Below, piece by piece: positions 44,931 through 54,141 of a DNA stretch of 64,000 nt. This DNA is from Bryobacterales bacterium (GTDB lineage: Bacteria; Acidobacteriota; Terriglobia; Bryobacterales; UBA6623), in contig JAPPMB010000037.1 of assembly GCA_028819255.1 (NCBI GenBank), forward strand, positions 1 to 64,000, read 5' to 3'. Numbering within the stretch: position 1 is the stretch's first letter; each line of letters opens with the position of its first letter. The position numbers and the translations under genes were made by a program. Below the pieces are notes generated by a model. The model worked only from the letters and a program-made list of their open reading frames with translations, ran no database searches and was not told where the DNA came from.

Positions 44931-46379
44931 ATGAGCAGTGCAGTCGACCACCTCGAAGGCCTCACGAGCCAGGACTACAAGTACGGCTTCGTCACCGAAA
45001 TCGACCAGGAGACACTGCCTCCGGGCCTGACCGAAGACACCGTTCGATTCATTTCCGCCAAGAAGGCGGAGCCGGACTGGCTGCTCGAGTGGCGCCTGAA
45101 GGCGTTCCGCCACTGGCGGGGCATGGACGAGCCGACCTGGCCCAACGTCAAGTATCCTCCCATCGACTACCAGGCGATCTCCTACTATGCCGCGCCCAAG
45201 AGCGCCGACGACCGTCCCAAGAGTCTCGACGAGGTTGATCCCGAACTGCTCGCCACCTACGAGAAGCTCGGCATTCCCCTCGAGGAGCGCGCCGCGCTGG
45301 CCGGCGTGGCCGTCGACGCCGTCTTCGACAGCGTCTCGGTGGCCACGACGTTCCGCGAGAAGCTGGCCGAAGCCGGCGTGATCTTCATGTCGATCTCCGA
45401 GGCGGTGCGCGAGCACCCCGGGCTCGTCCGCCAGTACCTAGGATCCGTGGTGCCCCCCTCGGACAATTTCTTTGCCGCGCTCAACTCGGCGGTCTTCTCG
45501 GACGGGTCCTTCGTGTTCATCCCCAAGGGCGTCACCTGCCCGATGGAACTCTCAACGTACTTCCGCATCAACGCGATGAACACGGGACAGTTCGAACGCA
45601 CCCTGATCGTGGCCGAGGAGGCCAGCCACGTCAGCTACCTTGAGGGCTGCACCGCGCCGATGCGGGACGAGAACCAGCTGCATGCCGCAGTGGTCGAGCT
45701 CGTCGCGCTGGACGACGCGCGCATTAAGTACTCCACCGTCCAGAACTGGTACCCCGGAGACAAGGACGGCAACGGCGGCATCTACAACTTTGTGACGAAG
45801 CGGGGGGCCTGCCGGGGACGCAACTCGAAGATCTCCTGGACCCAGGTGGAGACGGGCTCCGCCATCACCTGGAAATACCCCAGCTGCATTCTGCTCGGCG
45901 ACAATTCGGTCGGGGAGTTCTACTCCGTCGCGGTCACCAACAACCACCAGCAGGCCGACACGGGCACGAAGATGATCCACGTCGGCAGGAACACGACCTC
46001 GACCATCGTCTCAAAGGGCATTTCCGCCGGCGTCTCGAACAACTCCTACCGGGGCCTGGTGAAGATCCTGCCCAAGGCCGAGGGCGCGCGGAACTTCTCG
46101 CAGTGTGACTCGATGCTGATGGGCGACCGCTGTGGCGCGCACACCTTTCCCTACCTGGAGGTGCGCAACAAGTCGGCGCAGGTGGAGCACGAGGCGACGA
46201 CCTCCAAGATCGGCGAGGACCAGATCTTCTATCTCAACCAGCGCGGGATCGAGACCGAGGACGCGGTGTCGATGATCGTCAACGGTTTCTGCAAGGAAGT
46301 CTTCCGCGAGCTGCCGATGGAGTTCGCCGTTGAGGCGCAGAAGCTGCTGGGAGTGAGTCTCGAGGGAAGCGTCGGCTAG
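44931..46379 (+). CDS. sufB: Fe-S cluster assembly scaffold SufB
   Basis: The 482-residue SufB is the scaffold on which Fe-S clusters are built with SufC and SufD. Its beta-helix core contains the key cysteines in [19 protein letters not shown], matching E. coli C405 and C414 contexts, and [21 protein letters not shown]. The N-terminal part has [15 protein letters not shown] and [16 protein letters not shown]. The length is standard. It is the first gene of sufB-sufC-sufD-sufS-sufT-rrf2-mrp; its promoter carries a palindrome likely bound by the operon's own regulator. No ribosome-binding site is obvious before the ATG. Confidence 0.97.
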   Translation: MSSAVDHLEGLTSQDYKYGFVTEIDQETLPPGLTEDTVRFISAKKAEPDWLLEWRLKAFRHWRGMDEPTWPNVKYPPIDYQAISYYAAPKSADDRPKSLDEVDPELLATYEKLGIPLEERAALAGVAVDAVFDSVSVATTFREKLAEAGVIFMSISEAVREHPGLVRQYLGSVVPPSDNFFAALNSAVFSDGSFVFIPKGVTCPMELSTYFRINAMNTGQFERTLIVAEEASHVSYLEGCTAPMRDENQLHAAVVELVALDDARIKYSTVQNWYPGDKDGNGGIYNFVTKRGACRGRNSKISWTQVETGSAITWKYPSCILLGDNSVGEFYSVAVTNNHQQADTGTKMIHVGRNTTSTIVSKGISAGVSNNSYRGLVKILPKAEGARNFSQCDSMLMGDRCGAHTFPYLEVRNKSAQVEHEATTSKIGEDQIFYLNQRGIETEDAVSMIVNGFCKEVFRELPMEFAVEAQKLLGVSLEGSVG

Positions 46380-46410
46380 AGCGCGGCGCACGGGAACTGC
46401 GGGAACGATC

Positions 46411-47181
46411 ATGCTGCACGTACGAAACCTGCACGCGGGAGTGGATGGCCAGGAGATCCTTCGGGGCGTGAACCTCGATGTGGAGCTCGGAAGCGTCCAC
46501 GCCATCATGGGCCCGAACGGCTCGGGCAAGAGCACGCTCGCGTCGGTGCTGGCCGGGCGGGACGGCTACGAGGTCACCGCCGGTTCGGTGACATACGCCA
46601 CCCAGGACCTGCTTGAGATGGATCCCGAGATCCGCGCGCGCAACGGGATCTTCCTCGCATTCCAGTACCCGGTGGAAATCCCGGGCGTGACGATGATGTA
46701 CTTCATGCGCGAGGCGGTGAACGCCGTCTACCGGCACCGCGGGCAAGAGGAGCTTTCGGCGGGCGACTTCCTGCGGCTGGCGAGAGCCAAGATCGGCCCG
46801 CTCGGCATCAGCCCCGACATGCTCAAGAGGGCCGTCAACGCGGGGTTTTCGGGCGGCGAGAAGAAGCGCAGCGAGATCTTCCAGATGAGCATGCTGGAGC
46901 CGACCCTGAGCATCCTTGACGAGACCGACTCCGGGCTGGACATTGACGCGCTCAAGGTGGTCTCCAGAGGAGTCAACTCCCTGCGGAGCCCCGCGCGCTC
47001 GTTTCTGGTGATCACGCACTACCAGCGTCTGCTCAACTACATCGTGCCTGACCACGTCCACGTGCTCTCCCAGGGCCGGATCGTTCGTTCCGGCGACAGG
47101 TCCCTGGCTCTCGAGCTTGAGAAGCACGGGTACGGCTGGATCGAGGAGCGCGCCGCCGAGAGGGTGGCGCTGGGAGCCTAG
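46411..47181 (+). CDS. sufC: Fe-S cluster assembly ATPase SufC
   Basis: The 256-residue SufC is an ABC-type ATPase that drives conformational change in the SufBC2D complex in the cytoplasm. The Walker A motif is GPNGSGKST, the Q-loop lies in FLAFQYPVEIPGV, and the ABC signature is FSGGEKKRSE. Walker B and its catalytic Glu lie in LSILDETDSGLDIDAL, and the H-loop in VITHYQRLL. It begins 31 bases after sufB and is followed two bases after its stop by the sufD GTG, so these genes are closely coupled. Confidence 0.97.
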   Translation: MLHVRNLHAGVDGQEILRGVNLDVELGSVHAIMGPNGSGKSTLASVLAGRDGYEVTAGSVTYATQDLLEMDPEIRARNGIFLAFQYPVEIPGVTMMYFMREAVNAVYRHRGQEELSAGDFLRLARAKIGPLGISPDMLKRAVNAGFSGGEKKRSEIFQMSMLEPTLSILDETDSGLDIDALKVVSRGVNSLRSPARSFLVITHYQRLLNYIVPDHVHVLSQGRIVRSGDRSLALELEKHGYGWIEERAAERVALGA

Positions 47182-47183
47182 CC

Positions 47184-48473
47184 GTGCCGGCAGCGACTGA
47201 GAGACGCAGCCTCTACCTTGAGCGCTTCACCGATGCCCTCCGCCGGGCGGACGGCGAACCAGGCTGGATGCGGCGGCGGCGGGAGCGCGCCATGGAGCGC
47301 TTCCTCACCCTCGGAGTGCCGACCCGCCGGGACGAGGAGTACAAGTACACGAACCTGACGGCCCTCAGGGACGCCAGGCTGTTGCTGGGCCCCGCGCGGA
47401 GCGGCGGCCTTCCCATCGACGCTCCGCACATCCCGGCGGGGCAGAGAGCCGTCGTGTTCGCGGGGGAGCCCGGTCAGGTCACTGTTCGGGGCGAACCCCC
47501 CCGGGGGGTCCGGGTGCGTCGCCTCAGCAAGGTGCTCAGGACCGATCCGCCCGGCCTGGAGACCCACCTTGCGGCCACCGCCCAGTTCAAGGACCATCCT
47601 CTCTGCGCCCTGAACACGGCGCTCTTCGCCGACGGCGTCGTGATCGAGTCGGAGCCTGGCGTGATCGCCGAAGAGCCCGTGCATGTCTCGTTCGGCGACG
47701 GTCTGGGCGCACGGCATCCGCGGGTGCTGATTCTGGCCCGGCGCAACTCGTCCGTCCGGGTCGTGGAGAGGCACTCGGGCGCAGGAGCCTTCTGGCGGAA
47801 CGCCGTCACCGAGATCGTGGCCGAACCGAACGCCCGTGTCGACCATTTCCGGGCGCAGCTCGATTCCCTAGACGCCTACCACACCGGCGTTGTGCAGGCG
47901 AGCCAGGAGCGGGACAGCTACGTCAGCTCCTTCTCGCTGAGCTTCGGCGCCGCGCTCGCCCGCAACGACATCGGCACCCGCCTCGTCGGGTCCGGGTGCG
48001 AATGCTCCCTGGACGGGCTGTTCGCGGTGCGGGGCAGCCAGCACGTCGACCACCACACGGCCATCGACCACGCAATGCCGCACTGCAACTCCCACCAGCT
48101 CTACAAGGGCGTGCTCGACGACCGGGCGCGAGGCGTGTTCAACGGCAAGATCTTCGTACGCCGGGACGCGCAGAAGACCGACGCGGTCCAGAGCAACAAG
48201 AACCTCCTGCTGTCCGACGAAGCCGAGGTCAACACCAAGCCGCAGCTGGAGATCGACGCGAACGATGTCCGCTGCACGCACGGGGCGACCATCGGGCAGC
48301 TGGACGCTACGGCGGCGTTCTACCTCCGCTCGCGCGGCATCAGCGCTGCGCACGCGCGCAACATCCTCACCTACGCGTTCGCCGCGGACGCGCTGGAACG
48401 GATCCGGGACGCTTCGCTGAAGGAGCACTTCGAGAGTGTGTTGCTCTCGCGCTTCGCCCGGGAGGAGCACTGA
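47184..48473 (+). CDS. sufD: Fe-S cluster assembly protein SufD
   Basis: The 429-residue SufD pairs with SufB in the scaffold. The N-terminal helical part has TRRDEEYKYTNLTAL. The beta-helix core ends in FNGKIFVRRDAQKTDAVQSN, LLLSDEAEVNTKPQLEI and CTHGATIGQLD, which contains the conserved His used at the SufB-SufD interface. The start is GTG 47184, two bases after the sufC stop, with GGGAG upstream. The length is normal. sufS starts 25 bases after its stop. Confidence 0.95.
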   Translation: MPAATERRSLYLERFTDALRRADGEPGWMRRRRERAMERFLTLGVPTRRDEEYKYTNLTALRDARLLLGPARSGGLPIDAPHIPAGQRAVVFAGEPGQVTVRGEPPRGVRVRRLSKVLRTDPPGLETHLAATAQFKDHPLCALNTALFADGVVIESEPGVIAEEPVHVSFGDGLGARHPRVLILARRNSSVRVVERHSGAGAFWRNAVTEIVAEPNARVDHFRAQLDSLDAYHTGVVQASQERDSYVSSFSLSFGAALARNDIGTRLVGSGCECSLDGLFAVRGSQHVDHHTAIDHAMPHCNSHQLYKGVLDDRARGVFNGKIFVRRDAQKTDAVQSNKNLLLSDEAEVNTKPQLEIDANDVRCTHGATIGQLDATAAFYLRSRGISAAHARNILTYAFAADALERIRDASLKEHFESVLLSRFAREEH

Positions 48474-48498
48474 TGCGGCGGCCACGGGACGCCCGACA

Positions 48499-49746
48499 AT
48501 GACGGCGACGGCTGCGGCTACCCTGCCGGCGCTCGATGCGCAGGCCCTGCGCGCGGACTTTCCCGCCCTCCAGCAGACCGTGCACGGCCGCCCGCTCGTC
48601 TACCTCGACAGCGCGGCGTCCTCGCAGACCCCGAGAAGGGTTCTCGACGCGCTGCTCGGCTACTACGAGAACGACCGTTCCAACGTGCATCGCGGAGTGC
48701 ACGAGCTCAGCCAGCGCGCCACCGACAAGTACGAATCGGCCCGCATCCGCCTGCAGCGGTTCCTCAACGCCTCCGGACCCGAGGAGATTGTCTGGACGCG
48801 CGGGACGACGGAGAGCATCAACCTTGTCGCGGCGACCTGGGGCCGGGCCAACGTCCGGGCGGGAGACGACGTCATCATCTCCGCGATGGAGCACCACTCG
48901 AACATCGTCCCCTGGCAGGTGCTCTGCCAGGAGAAGGGGGCGAACCTCCGGATCATCCCGATGAGCCATGCCGGCGAACTGCGCCTTTCCGAGCTGGACC
49001 GCCTGCTTTCGGGCCGTCCGCGCATCGTGGCGGTCACGCAGGTGTCGAACGCGCTCGGCACGGTCAACCCGGTCCGGGAGATCGCCGAGCGGGCGCATGC
49101 CGCCGGCGCGGTCTGCCTCGTCGACGGCGCCCAGGCAGCACCCCATCTGCAGGTTGATGTCAGGGCGCTCGGCTGTGACTTCTTCGCTCTGTCGGGACAC
49201 AAGATGTGCGGCCCGACCGGCATCGGCGCCCTGTACGCCCGGCGGGCGCTGCTCGAGGAGATGCCGCCGTACCAGACCGGCGGCGACATGATCTCGTCCG
49301 TCCGCTTCGAGAAGACCGTCTACAACGAGCTTCCCTACCGCTTCGAGGCCGGGACGCCCATGATCGCCGGCGCGATCGCCATGGGCGCCGCAGTCGACTA
49401 CCTGGAGAATGTCGGCATGGAGCGGATCGCCGCGCACGAGGCTGACCTGCTGCACCACGGCACGGAGAGACTGTGCGCAATCCGGGGCCTGCGGCTGATA
49501 GGCACGGCTCGCGACAAGGCCAGCGTGCTCTCCTTCGAGGTCGAGGGCGCCCACCCGGCCGACCTCGGGACCCTCCTAGACCGGCAGGGGATCGCCCTGC
49601 GCGTGGGCCACCACTGCGCCGAGCCGGTCATGCGATTCTACGGCGTGGCTGCGACGACGCGCGCGTCCCTTGCGTTCTACAACACGCGGTCCGACCTCGA
49701 CGCCCTGGGAGCCGCGATCGAGACCGCGAAGGAGATCCTGGCCTGA
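48499..49746 (+). CDS. sufS: Cysteine desulfurase SufS
   Basis: The 415-residue PLP enzyme (group II, SufS/CsdA type) removes sulfur from cysteine as a persulfide for cluster building. The PLP lysine lies in LSGHKMCGPTGIGALY, and the persulfide-forming cysteine in RVGHHCAEPVMRFY. VYLDSAASSQTPR, NVHRGVHELSQRAT and AMEHHSNIVPWQ are further family motifs. ATG 48499 gives the usual N-terminus; upstream codons in frame lie at the end of sufD. The stop and the sufT ATG share one base (TGATG). No SufE or SufU partner gene is seen in the operon. Confidence 0.96.
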   Translation: MTATAAATLPALDAQALRADFPALQQTVHGRPLVYLDSAASSQTPRRVLDALLGYYENDRSNVHRGVHELSQRATDKYESARIRLQRFLNASGPEEIVWTRGTTESINLVAATWGRANVRAGDDVIISAMEHHSNIVPWQVLCQEKGANLRIIPMSHAGELRLSELDRLLSGRPRIVAVTQVSNALGTVNPVREIAERAHAAGAVCLVDGAQAAPHLQVDVRALGCDFFALSGHKMCGPTGIGALYARRALLEEMPPYQTGGDMISSVRFEKTVYNELPYRFEAGTPMIAGAIAMGAAVDYLENVGMERIAAHEADLLHHGTERLCAIRGLRLIGTARDKASVLSFEVEGAHPADLGTLLDRQGIALRVGHHCAEPVMRFYGVAATTRASLAFYNTRSDLDALGAAIETAKEILA

Positions 49747-50276
49747 TGAGCTTGCTGACCCTCGGACTGAACGACAGGCCCAAGGCCGCGGAGACCGCCG
49801 ACACCGCCAAGGCCGGCGACAGGACGAAAGCACCGTCCTCGGGCATGAACACCTCGGCCCTCGGGAAGGCGCCGACCTACAGCGACTTCGTACCGAGCAT
49901 GCACTCGAACATGACGATGACCTCGCCGCTACCGCCCGTGGAGCCGGAATACGCCCCGGACGCGACGTTGGAGGAGAAGGTCGTCGCGGTGCTCAAGACG
50001 TGCTTCGACCCTGAAATCCCTGTCGACATCTACCAGCTCGGCCTGATCTACAAGGTGACCGCTCCGCGTTCGGCGGAGCAGCCGGACATGGTCAAGGTCC
50101 TGATGACCCTCACGGCGCCGAACTGCCCGGCCGCCCAGACGCTTCCAGCGGAAGCCAAGTACAAGATCGAGCGGCTCGCGGAGGTCCGGGACGCCGAGAT
50201 CGAGATCACGTTCGACCCGCCCTGGACGCCGGAGAAGATGAGCGAGGAGGCCAGGCTCGTCCTGAACCTGATCTGA
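49746..50276 (+). CDS. sufT: SufT-like Fe-S maturation protein (DUF59/MIP18 domain) with long N-terminal arm
   Basis: The 176-residue product has a DUF59/MIP18 domain of about 100 residues (LEEKVVAVLKTCFDPEIPVDIYQ, LTAPNCPAAQTLPAE, ITFDPPWTPEKMSEEARL). SufT proteins help mature certain Fe-S proteins in the cytoplasm. The Cys in NCPAAQ is conserved in the family. The first 75 residues are Ala/Lys/Met-rich and look disordered, longer than in typical SufT. Translation is coupled to sufS by the shared TGATG. The Rrf2 gene starts nine bases after its stop. Confidence 0.88.
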   Translation: MSLLTLGLNDRPKAAETADTAKAGDRTKAPSSGMNTSALGKAPTYSDFVPSMHSNMTMTSPLPPVEPEYAPDATLEEKVVAVLKTCFDPEIPVDIYQLGLIYKVTAPRSAEQPDMVKVLMTLTAPNCPAAQTLPAEAKYKIERLAEVRDAEIEITFDPPWTPEKMSEEARLVLNLI

Positions 50277-50285
50277 GGAAATGAC

Positions 50286-50783
50286 ATGCAACTGAGCTCG
50301 CAGGAAGAATTCGGACTGCGCTGCCTGATGCGCCTGGCCCAGGCGGGGCCCGGCGAACTCCAGAGCGTTCACGAGATCTCGCAGGCGGAGGGCATTTCGA
50401 TGCCGCACGCGGCCAAGCTGATGCGGATCCTTCGGGAGGGCGGACTGGTGGCAAGCGAGCGCGGACAGGCCGGCGGGTACCACCTGACCCGGTCCGCGGA
50501 GACCATCAGCGTCAAGGAAGCCATCCAGGTGCTGGGAGGCGAATTCTACGGCACGGAGTTCTGCGGCCGGTTTTCGGGACACGAGGACTCGTGCACGCGC
50601 TCGACGGACTGCTCGATCCGCTCGCTGTGGAGAGCGGTCCAGGGGGTCGTGGACCAGCTGCTGAGCCGGACGAGCCTGAGCGACCTGATGTGCAGGGAGC
50701 ACGAGATGGACCGGTTCGTCGGCGAACTGGTGGTGCTGGCAGGGGTCATGGGCCCTGCGCCGGCGGGAGCGAATCATGGCTGA
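50286..50783 (+). CDS. Rrf2-family transcriptional regulator (SufR/IscR-like)
   Basis: The 165-residue Rrf2-family winged-helix regulator begins MQLSSQEEFGLRCLMRLAQ. The recognition-helix region is SMPHAAKLMRILREGGLV and the wing RGQAGGYHLTR. Three cysteines likely bind an Fe-S cluster: FCGRFSGHEDSC and DC, spaced C-x9-C-x5-C, instead of the C-x5-C-x5-C of IscR. It therefore probably senses cluster status and represses the operon through the palindrome at 44864-44881. GAGGAA immediately precedes the start. The last eight bases overlap mrp. Confidence 0.9.
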   Translation: MQLSSQEEFGLRCLMRLAQAGPGELQSVHEISQAEGISMPHAAKLMRILREGGLVASERGQAGGYHLTRSAETISVKEAIQVLGGEFYGTEFCGRFSGHEDSCTRSTDCSIRSLWRAVQGVVDQLLSRTSLSDLMCREHEMDRFVGELVVLAGVMGPAPAGANHG

Positions 50784-51855
50784 TCTGGAACGGATTCAAG
50801 CGGCCCTGCGCTTCGTGATCCATCCCGCCTACGGAAGGAGCATCGTCGACCTGGGCCTCGTGCAGGACCTCGCCGCGGACGAGGGGCTCGTGCGGTTCAA
50901 GCTCCAGAACACCGTCCCCCGCTCCGGCCGCGCAGAGTCCGTACTTCGGGCGGCCGTCGAGGCGGCGCAGGCAGCCGCGCCGGACGCGCGGGTGGAGGCC
51001 GACCTCACGGCCAGCGCGAGAGCGAACCCCGCCGGAGCGTCCGGCAAGGGCTCGATCGAGGGCGTCTCCAACATCATTCCGGTCGCGTCCGGCAAGGGCG
51101 GCGTCGGGAAGTCCACGGTCTCGGCCAATCTGGCGCTCGCCCTTGCCGCAACGGGCGCCAAGGTGGGTCTCATGGACGCGGACGTCTACGGTCCGAGCAT
51201 CCCCCACATCATGGGAGCGCGGGAGGGCCCCAGGCACGGCGGCCGCGGCATCATCCCCGTGGAGACCCACGGAATCCCGATCATCTCGACGGGGTTCTTC
51301 GTCCGCAAGGACCAGGCCGTCGTCTGGCGGGGACCGATGCTGGCCAAGATGGTCGAGCAACTCACCAACCAAGTGGAATGGGGCCTGCTCGACTACCTGG
51401 TGATCGACCTGCCTCCGGGCACCGGAGATGTGCAGCTGAGCCTCTGCCAGCGCCTGGCGCTCACGGGAGCGGTTGTCGTGACGACGCCCCAGCCCATGGC
51501 GGTCAACGTGGCGGAGAAGGCGATCATCATGTTCCAGCAGCTCAAGACCCCCATCCTGGGAGTGGTCGAGAACATGAGCTACTTCGAGTCAAGGGCGACG
51601 GGCGAACGGGAGTACATCTTCGGATCGGGCGGGGCCGACCGGATCGCCCAGCAGTGGAGCATTCCGGTGCTGGGACGGGTGCCTCTCGCGACGACCGTGC
51701 GGGAGACCTCCGACGAGGGGACGCCGATCGTCCTCGCGGAACCGGACGCGCCGGCGTCGAGGGCGTTTCTCGAAGTCGGCAAGCAGCTCGCCGCCGAGGT
51801 GGCCATGCACAATCTCAAGGCCGAGGGCGAGAGCATGGTCAAGATCACCTTCTGA
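50776..51855 (+). CDS. Mrp/ApbC-type Fe-S carrier ATPase with N-terminal DUF59
   Basis: The 359-residue P-loop protein has an N-terminal DUF59/MIP18 domain (about 1-90) followed by a Mrp/NBP35 ATPase. The deviant Walker A is ASGKGGVGKST; LMDADVYGPSIPH and VIDLPPGTGDVQL follow. Mrp proteins bind a bridging 4Fe-4S cluster at a CxxC near the end and pass it to targets. Here the equivalent site reads NMSYFESRATGE...FGSGG, with no CxxC, as in some other bacterial Mrp proteins. Cluster binding, if any, must use other residues. GGGAG precedes the ATG, which lies inside the Rrf2 gene end. It is the last gene of the operon. Confidence 0.92.
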   Translation: MADLERIQAALRFVIHPAYGRSIVDLGLVQDLAADEGLVRFKLQNTVPRSGRAESVLRAAVEAAQAAAPDARVEADLTASARANPAGASGKGSIEGVSNIIPVASGKGGVGKSTVSANLALALAATGAKVGLMDADVYGPSIPHIMGAREGPRHGGRGIIPVETHGIPIISTGFFVRKDQAVVWRGPMLAKMVEQLTNQVEWGLLDYLVIDLPPGTGDVQLSLCQRLALTGAVVVTTPQPMAVNVAEKAIIMFQQLKTPILGVVENMSYFESRATGEREYIFGSGGADRIAQQWSIPVLGRVPLATTVRETSDEGTPIVLAEPDAPASRAFLEVGKQLAAEVAMHNLKAEGESMVKITF

Positions 51856-51873
51856 CCGGGGCGGGCGGCCAGC

Positions 51874-52602
51874 TCAGAGGTTGTTCGCTCCGGTGTCGGC
51901 AACCAGCTGCGAGGCCCGCAGCAAGCCGTCCACGGTGCCGGCGTCCGTCCACCAGCCGTCCAGGACATCCCACCTCATGGTGCCTTCGCGGATGTACTGG
52001 TTGTTGACGTCGGTGATCTCGAGTTCCCCACGGTCGGAACGCTCCAGCCGGTCGATCTTCTCAAAGACGGTCTCGTCGAACATGTAGATGCCCGTCACCG
52101 CGTAGCTGGACGCGGGTACGGCCGGCTTCTCCTCGATCTCCCCGATCTCCGGGCCCGAGAACGTCGGCACTCCATAGCGGCCGGGATCCGGCACCTGCTT
52201 GAGTAGAATCCGCGCACCGCGGTCCTGGCGAGCGAACGCCCTGACGGCCGAGACCACGTTGCCCTGGATGATGTTGTCGCCGAGGATGACGCACAGCTTT
52301 CCGCCCCTCGAAAAGTGACGCGTCAGGCCGAGAGCCTCCGCGATGCCGCCCTCGCCTTCCTGGTAGGTGTAGTCAAGGTGCTTCAGGCCGAATTCGCGGC
52401 CGTTGCCGAGCAGACGGAGAAAGTCGCCCGCATCCCTCCCGCCCGTGACGATCATGATGTCCTCGATCCCCGCATTGACCAGAGTCCGGATCGGGTAGTA
52501 GATCATCGGCTTGTCGTAGACGGGAAGCAGGTGCTTGTTGATGATCCGGGTGATCGGATCCAACCGAGTCCCCAGGCCGCCCGCCAGGACTACGCCGCGC
52601 AC
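51874..52602 (-). CDS. Glucose-1-phosphate thymidylyltransferase-like nucleotidyltransferase
   Basis: The 242-residue protein has the RmlA-type nucleotidyltransferase fold. The signature is GVVLAGGLGTRLDPIT with NKHLLPVYDKPMIYYP; ILGDNIIQG holds the metal-binding Asp, and GEIEEKPAVP, YMFD and WWTDAGTVDGLL are further family motifs. It would make dTDP-glucose or a related NDP-sugar for surface polysaccharide. It is shorter than full RmlA (about 290 residues), lacking the C-terminal helical end, as in many archaeal and short bacterial members. The start is GTG 52602 with GGAGG close upstream. It is convergent with the suf operon: only 18 bases separate the two stops. No rmlBCD genes are nearby. 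Confidence 0.85.
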   Translation of the reverse strand: MRGVVLAGGLGTRLDPITRIINKHLLPVYDKPMIYYPIRTLVNAGIEDIMIVTGGRDAGDFLRLLGNGREFGLKHLDYTYQEGEGGIAEALGLTRHFSRGGKLCVILGDNIIQGNVVSAVRAFARQDRGARILLKQVPDPGRYGVPTFSGPEIGEIEEKPAVPASSYAVTGIYMFDETVFEKIDRLERSDRGELEITDVNNQYIREGTMRWDVLDGWWTDAGTVDGLLRASQLVADTGANNL

Positions 52603-52716
52603 GAGCCTCCGACCGTCCGCGGGGGGGCGGCTGCAACGCGGCAGGGGGCGGCGCCCTCAAGCTGGCCAACCGCTGTTCCGGACGGCCTGTCAGGCGCTCT
52701 TCTCACTGACACGGAC

Positions 52717-54075
52717 CTATTCGACAGTCTTGCGCAGAACACGCATCTCGAAGAACTCGTGGATCTGTCCGCGGATCATTCCAACCGATCCAAGCACCGC
52801 GATCAGGTTCGGAATCGCCATGACCGCGTTGAGCGTGTCGGAGATCCTCCAGACCACCTCCAGCCCGCCAATCGCTCCGACGAGCACCGCGACGGTCCAG
52901 ATCACACGATACGGCTTGACGCCGCGAAGACCGAACAGATAGGCGATGCCCGTCTCGCCATAGTAAGCCCAACCGATGATCGTCGAGAATCCGAACAGTG
53001 TCACTGCGACCGCGACCAGTTGGCCGCCCCACTCGCCCTCGAGGCCGACGCTGAACGCCATGGCCGTCAACTCGGCGCCGGTCTGGCCCGACTCCCACAC
53101 GCCGGTCGTCAGAACGATGGCCGCCGTGAGCATGCACACGACCAGCGTGTCAACGAAGACACCGAAGATGCCGTATACGGCCTGTCGCGCGGGATGGTCC
53201 GTCACGGCGGCCGCATGGACGATGGGTGCGCTGCCAAGGCCGGCCTCGCTCGAGAAGAGGCCCCTGGCGACGCCGGTCCGGGCTGCCGCCCGCGCGCTCG
53301 CGCCGAGGAATCCTCCCAGGGCCGCGTGCCCGTTGAAAGCCGAATCGATCACGAGCGCGATCACGGACGGAAGCTCGGCGAGGCGCGGAACGATTACGAT
53401 CAGTGCGCAGGACATGTAGAGCACGCACATGACGGGAGCGAGGATCGAAGTCACCTCGGCGATTCGCCGGATGCCTCCGATGATCACGAGCGCCGTGAGG
53501 GCCGCCAGAATCAGTCCGCTGATCGACGGCGCGATGCCCCACATGGCGTGAACGGCGTTGGCGACCGTGTTCGCCTGCGTCATGTTGCCGATGCCGAAGG
53601 CCGCCAGCGAGCAGGCCACCGCGAATACGACGCCTAGCCACTGCGCGCCGAATCTCTTGGAGAGGATGTACATGGCACCGCCGCGCAGATCGCCCTGCTC
53701 GTCGCGGTGCCGGTACTCGAGTGCCACAGCGATCTCGGAGTACTTCGTCGCCATCCCCACTAGGCCGGTCATGAACATCCAGAAGACCGCTCCCGGACCG
53801 CCGGTCGCGATCGCAATCGAGACGCCCGCGATGTTGCCCACGCCCACAGTGGCGGACATGGATGTCGCGAGCGCCTGGAACGGAGTAACGGAACCCCGGG
53901 CCTGCGGATGGCGTCGCCCGATCAGGACCTGCCGAATCGCAAAGAAGAACTTGCCGAACTGGATGCCGCGCGTGGCTATCGTCAGGAAGATCCCGCTACC
54001 GATCAGCACGACCATCATCGGTGTGCCCCAGACGATCGAATTGACGGTACTATTGAGTTCAAGAAGCCAGTTCAT
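52717..54075 (-). CDS. AGCS-family sodium:amino-acid symporter
   Basis: The 452-residue inner-membrane transporter belongs to the alanine/glycine:cation symporter family. It opens with MNWLLELNSTVNSIVWG, followed by family segments IQFGKFFFAIRQ, SATVGVGNIAGVSIAIATGGPGA, ATKYSEIAVALEYR and GLFSSEAGLGSAPI. About eleven hydrophobic segments are visible. I chose ATG 54075, because the earlier in-frame ATG at 54096 overlaps TACAAT, the likely -10 box (54100 down to 54095). The gene is divergent from larA, 66 bases apart. The substrate is probably a small neutral amino acid; the neighbour raises the possibility of a hydroxy-acid link, but that is speculation. Confidence 0.92.
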   Translation of the reverse strand: MNWLLELNSTVNSIVWGTPMMVVLIGSGIFLTIATRGIQFGKFFFAIRQVLIGRRHPQARGSVTPFQALATSMSATVGVGNIAGVSIAIATGGPGAVFWMFMTGLVGMATKYSEIAVALEYRHRDEQGDLRGGAMYILSKRFGAQWLGVVFAVACSLAAFGIGNMTQANTVANAVHAMWGIAPSISGLILAALTALVIIGGIRRIAEVTSILAPVMCVLYMSCALIVIVPRLAELPSVIALVIDSAFNGHAALGGFLGASARAAARTGVARGLFSSEAGLGSAPIVHAAAVTDHPARQAVYGIFGVFVDTLVVCMLTAAIVLTTGVWESGQTGAELTAMAFSVGLEGEWGGQLVAVAVTLFGFSTIIGWAYYGETGIAYLFGLRGVKPYRVIWTVAVLVGAIGGLEVVWRISDTLNAVMAIPNLIAVLGSVGMIRGQIHEFFEMRVLRKTVE

Positions 54076-54141
54076 GGCACTTGGCTTAAGGACCATTGTA
54101 TGTTGCCGGCCCGACAGGGGAGCGGGCACAAGGGAGAGCCG

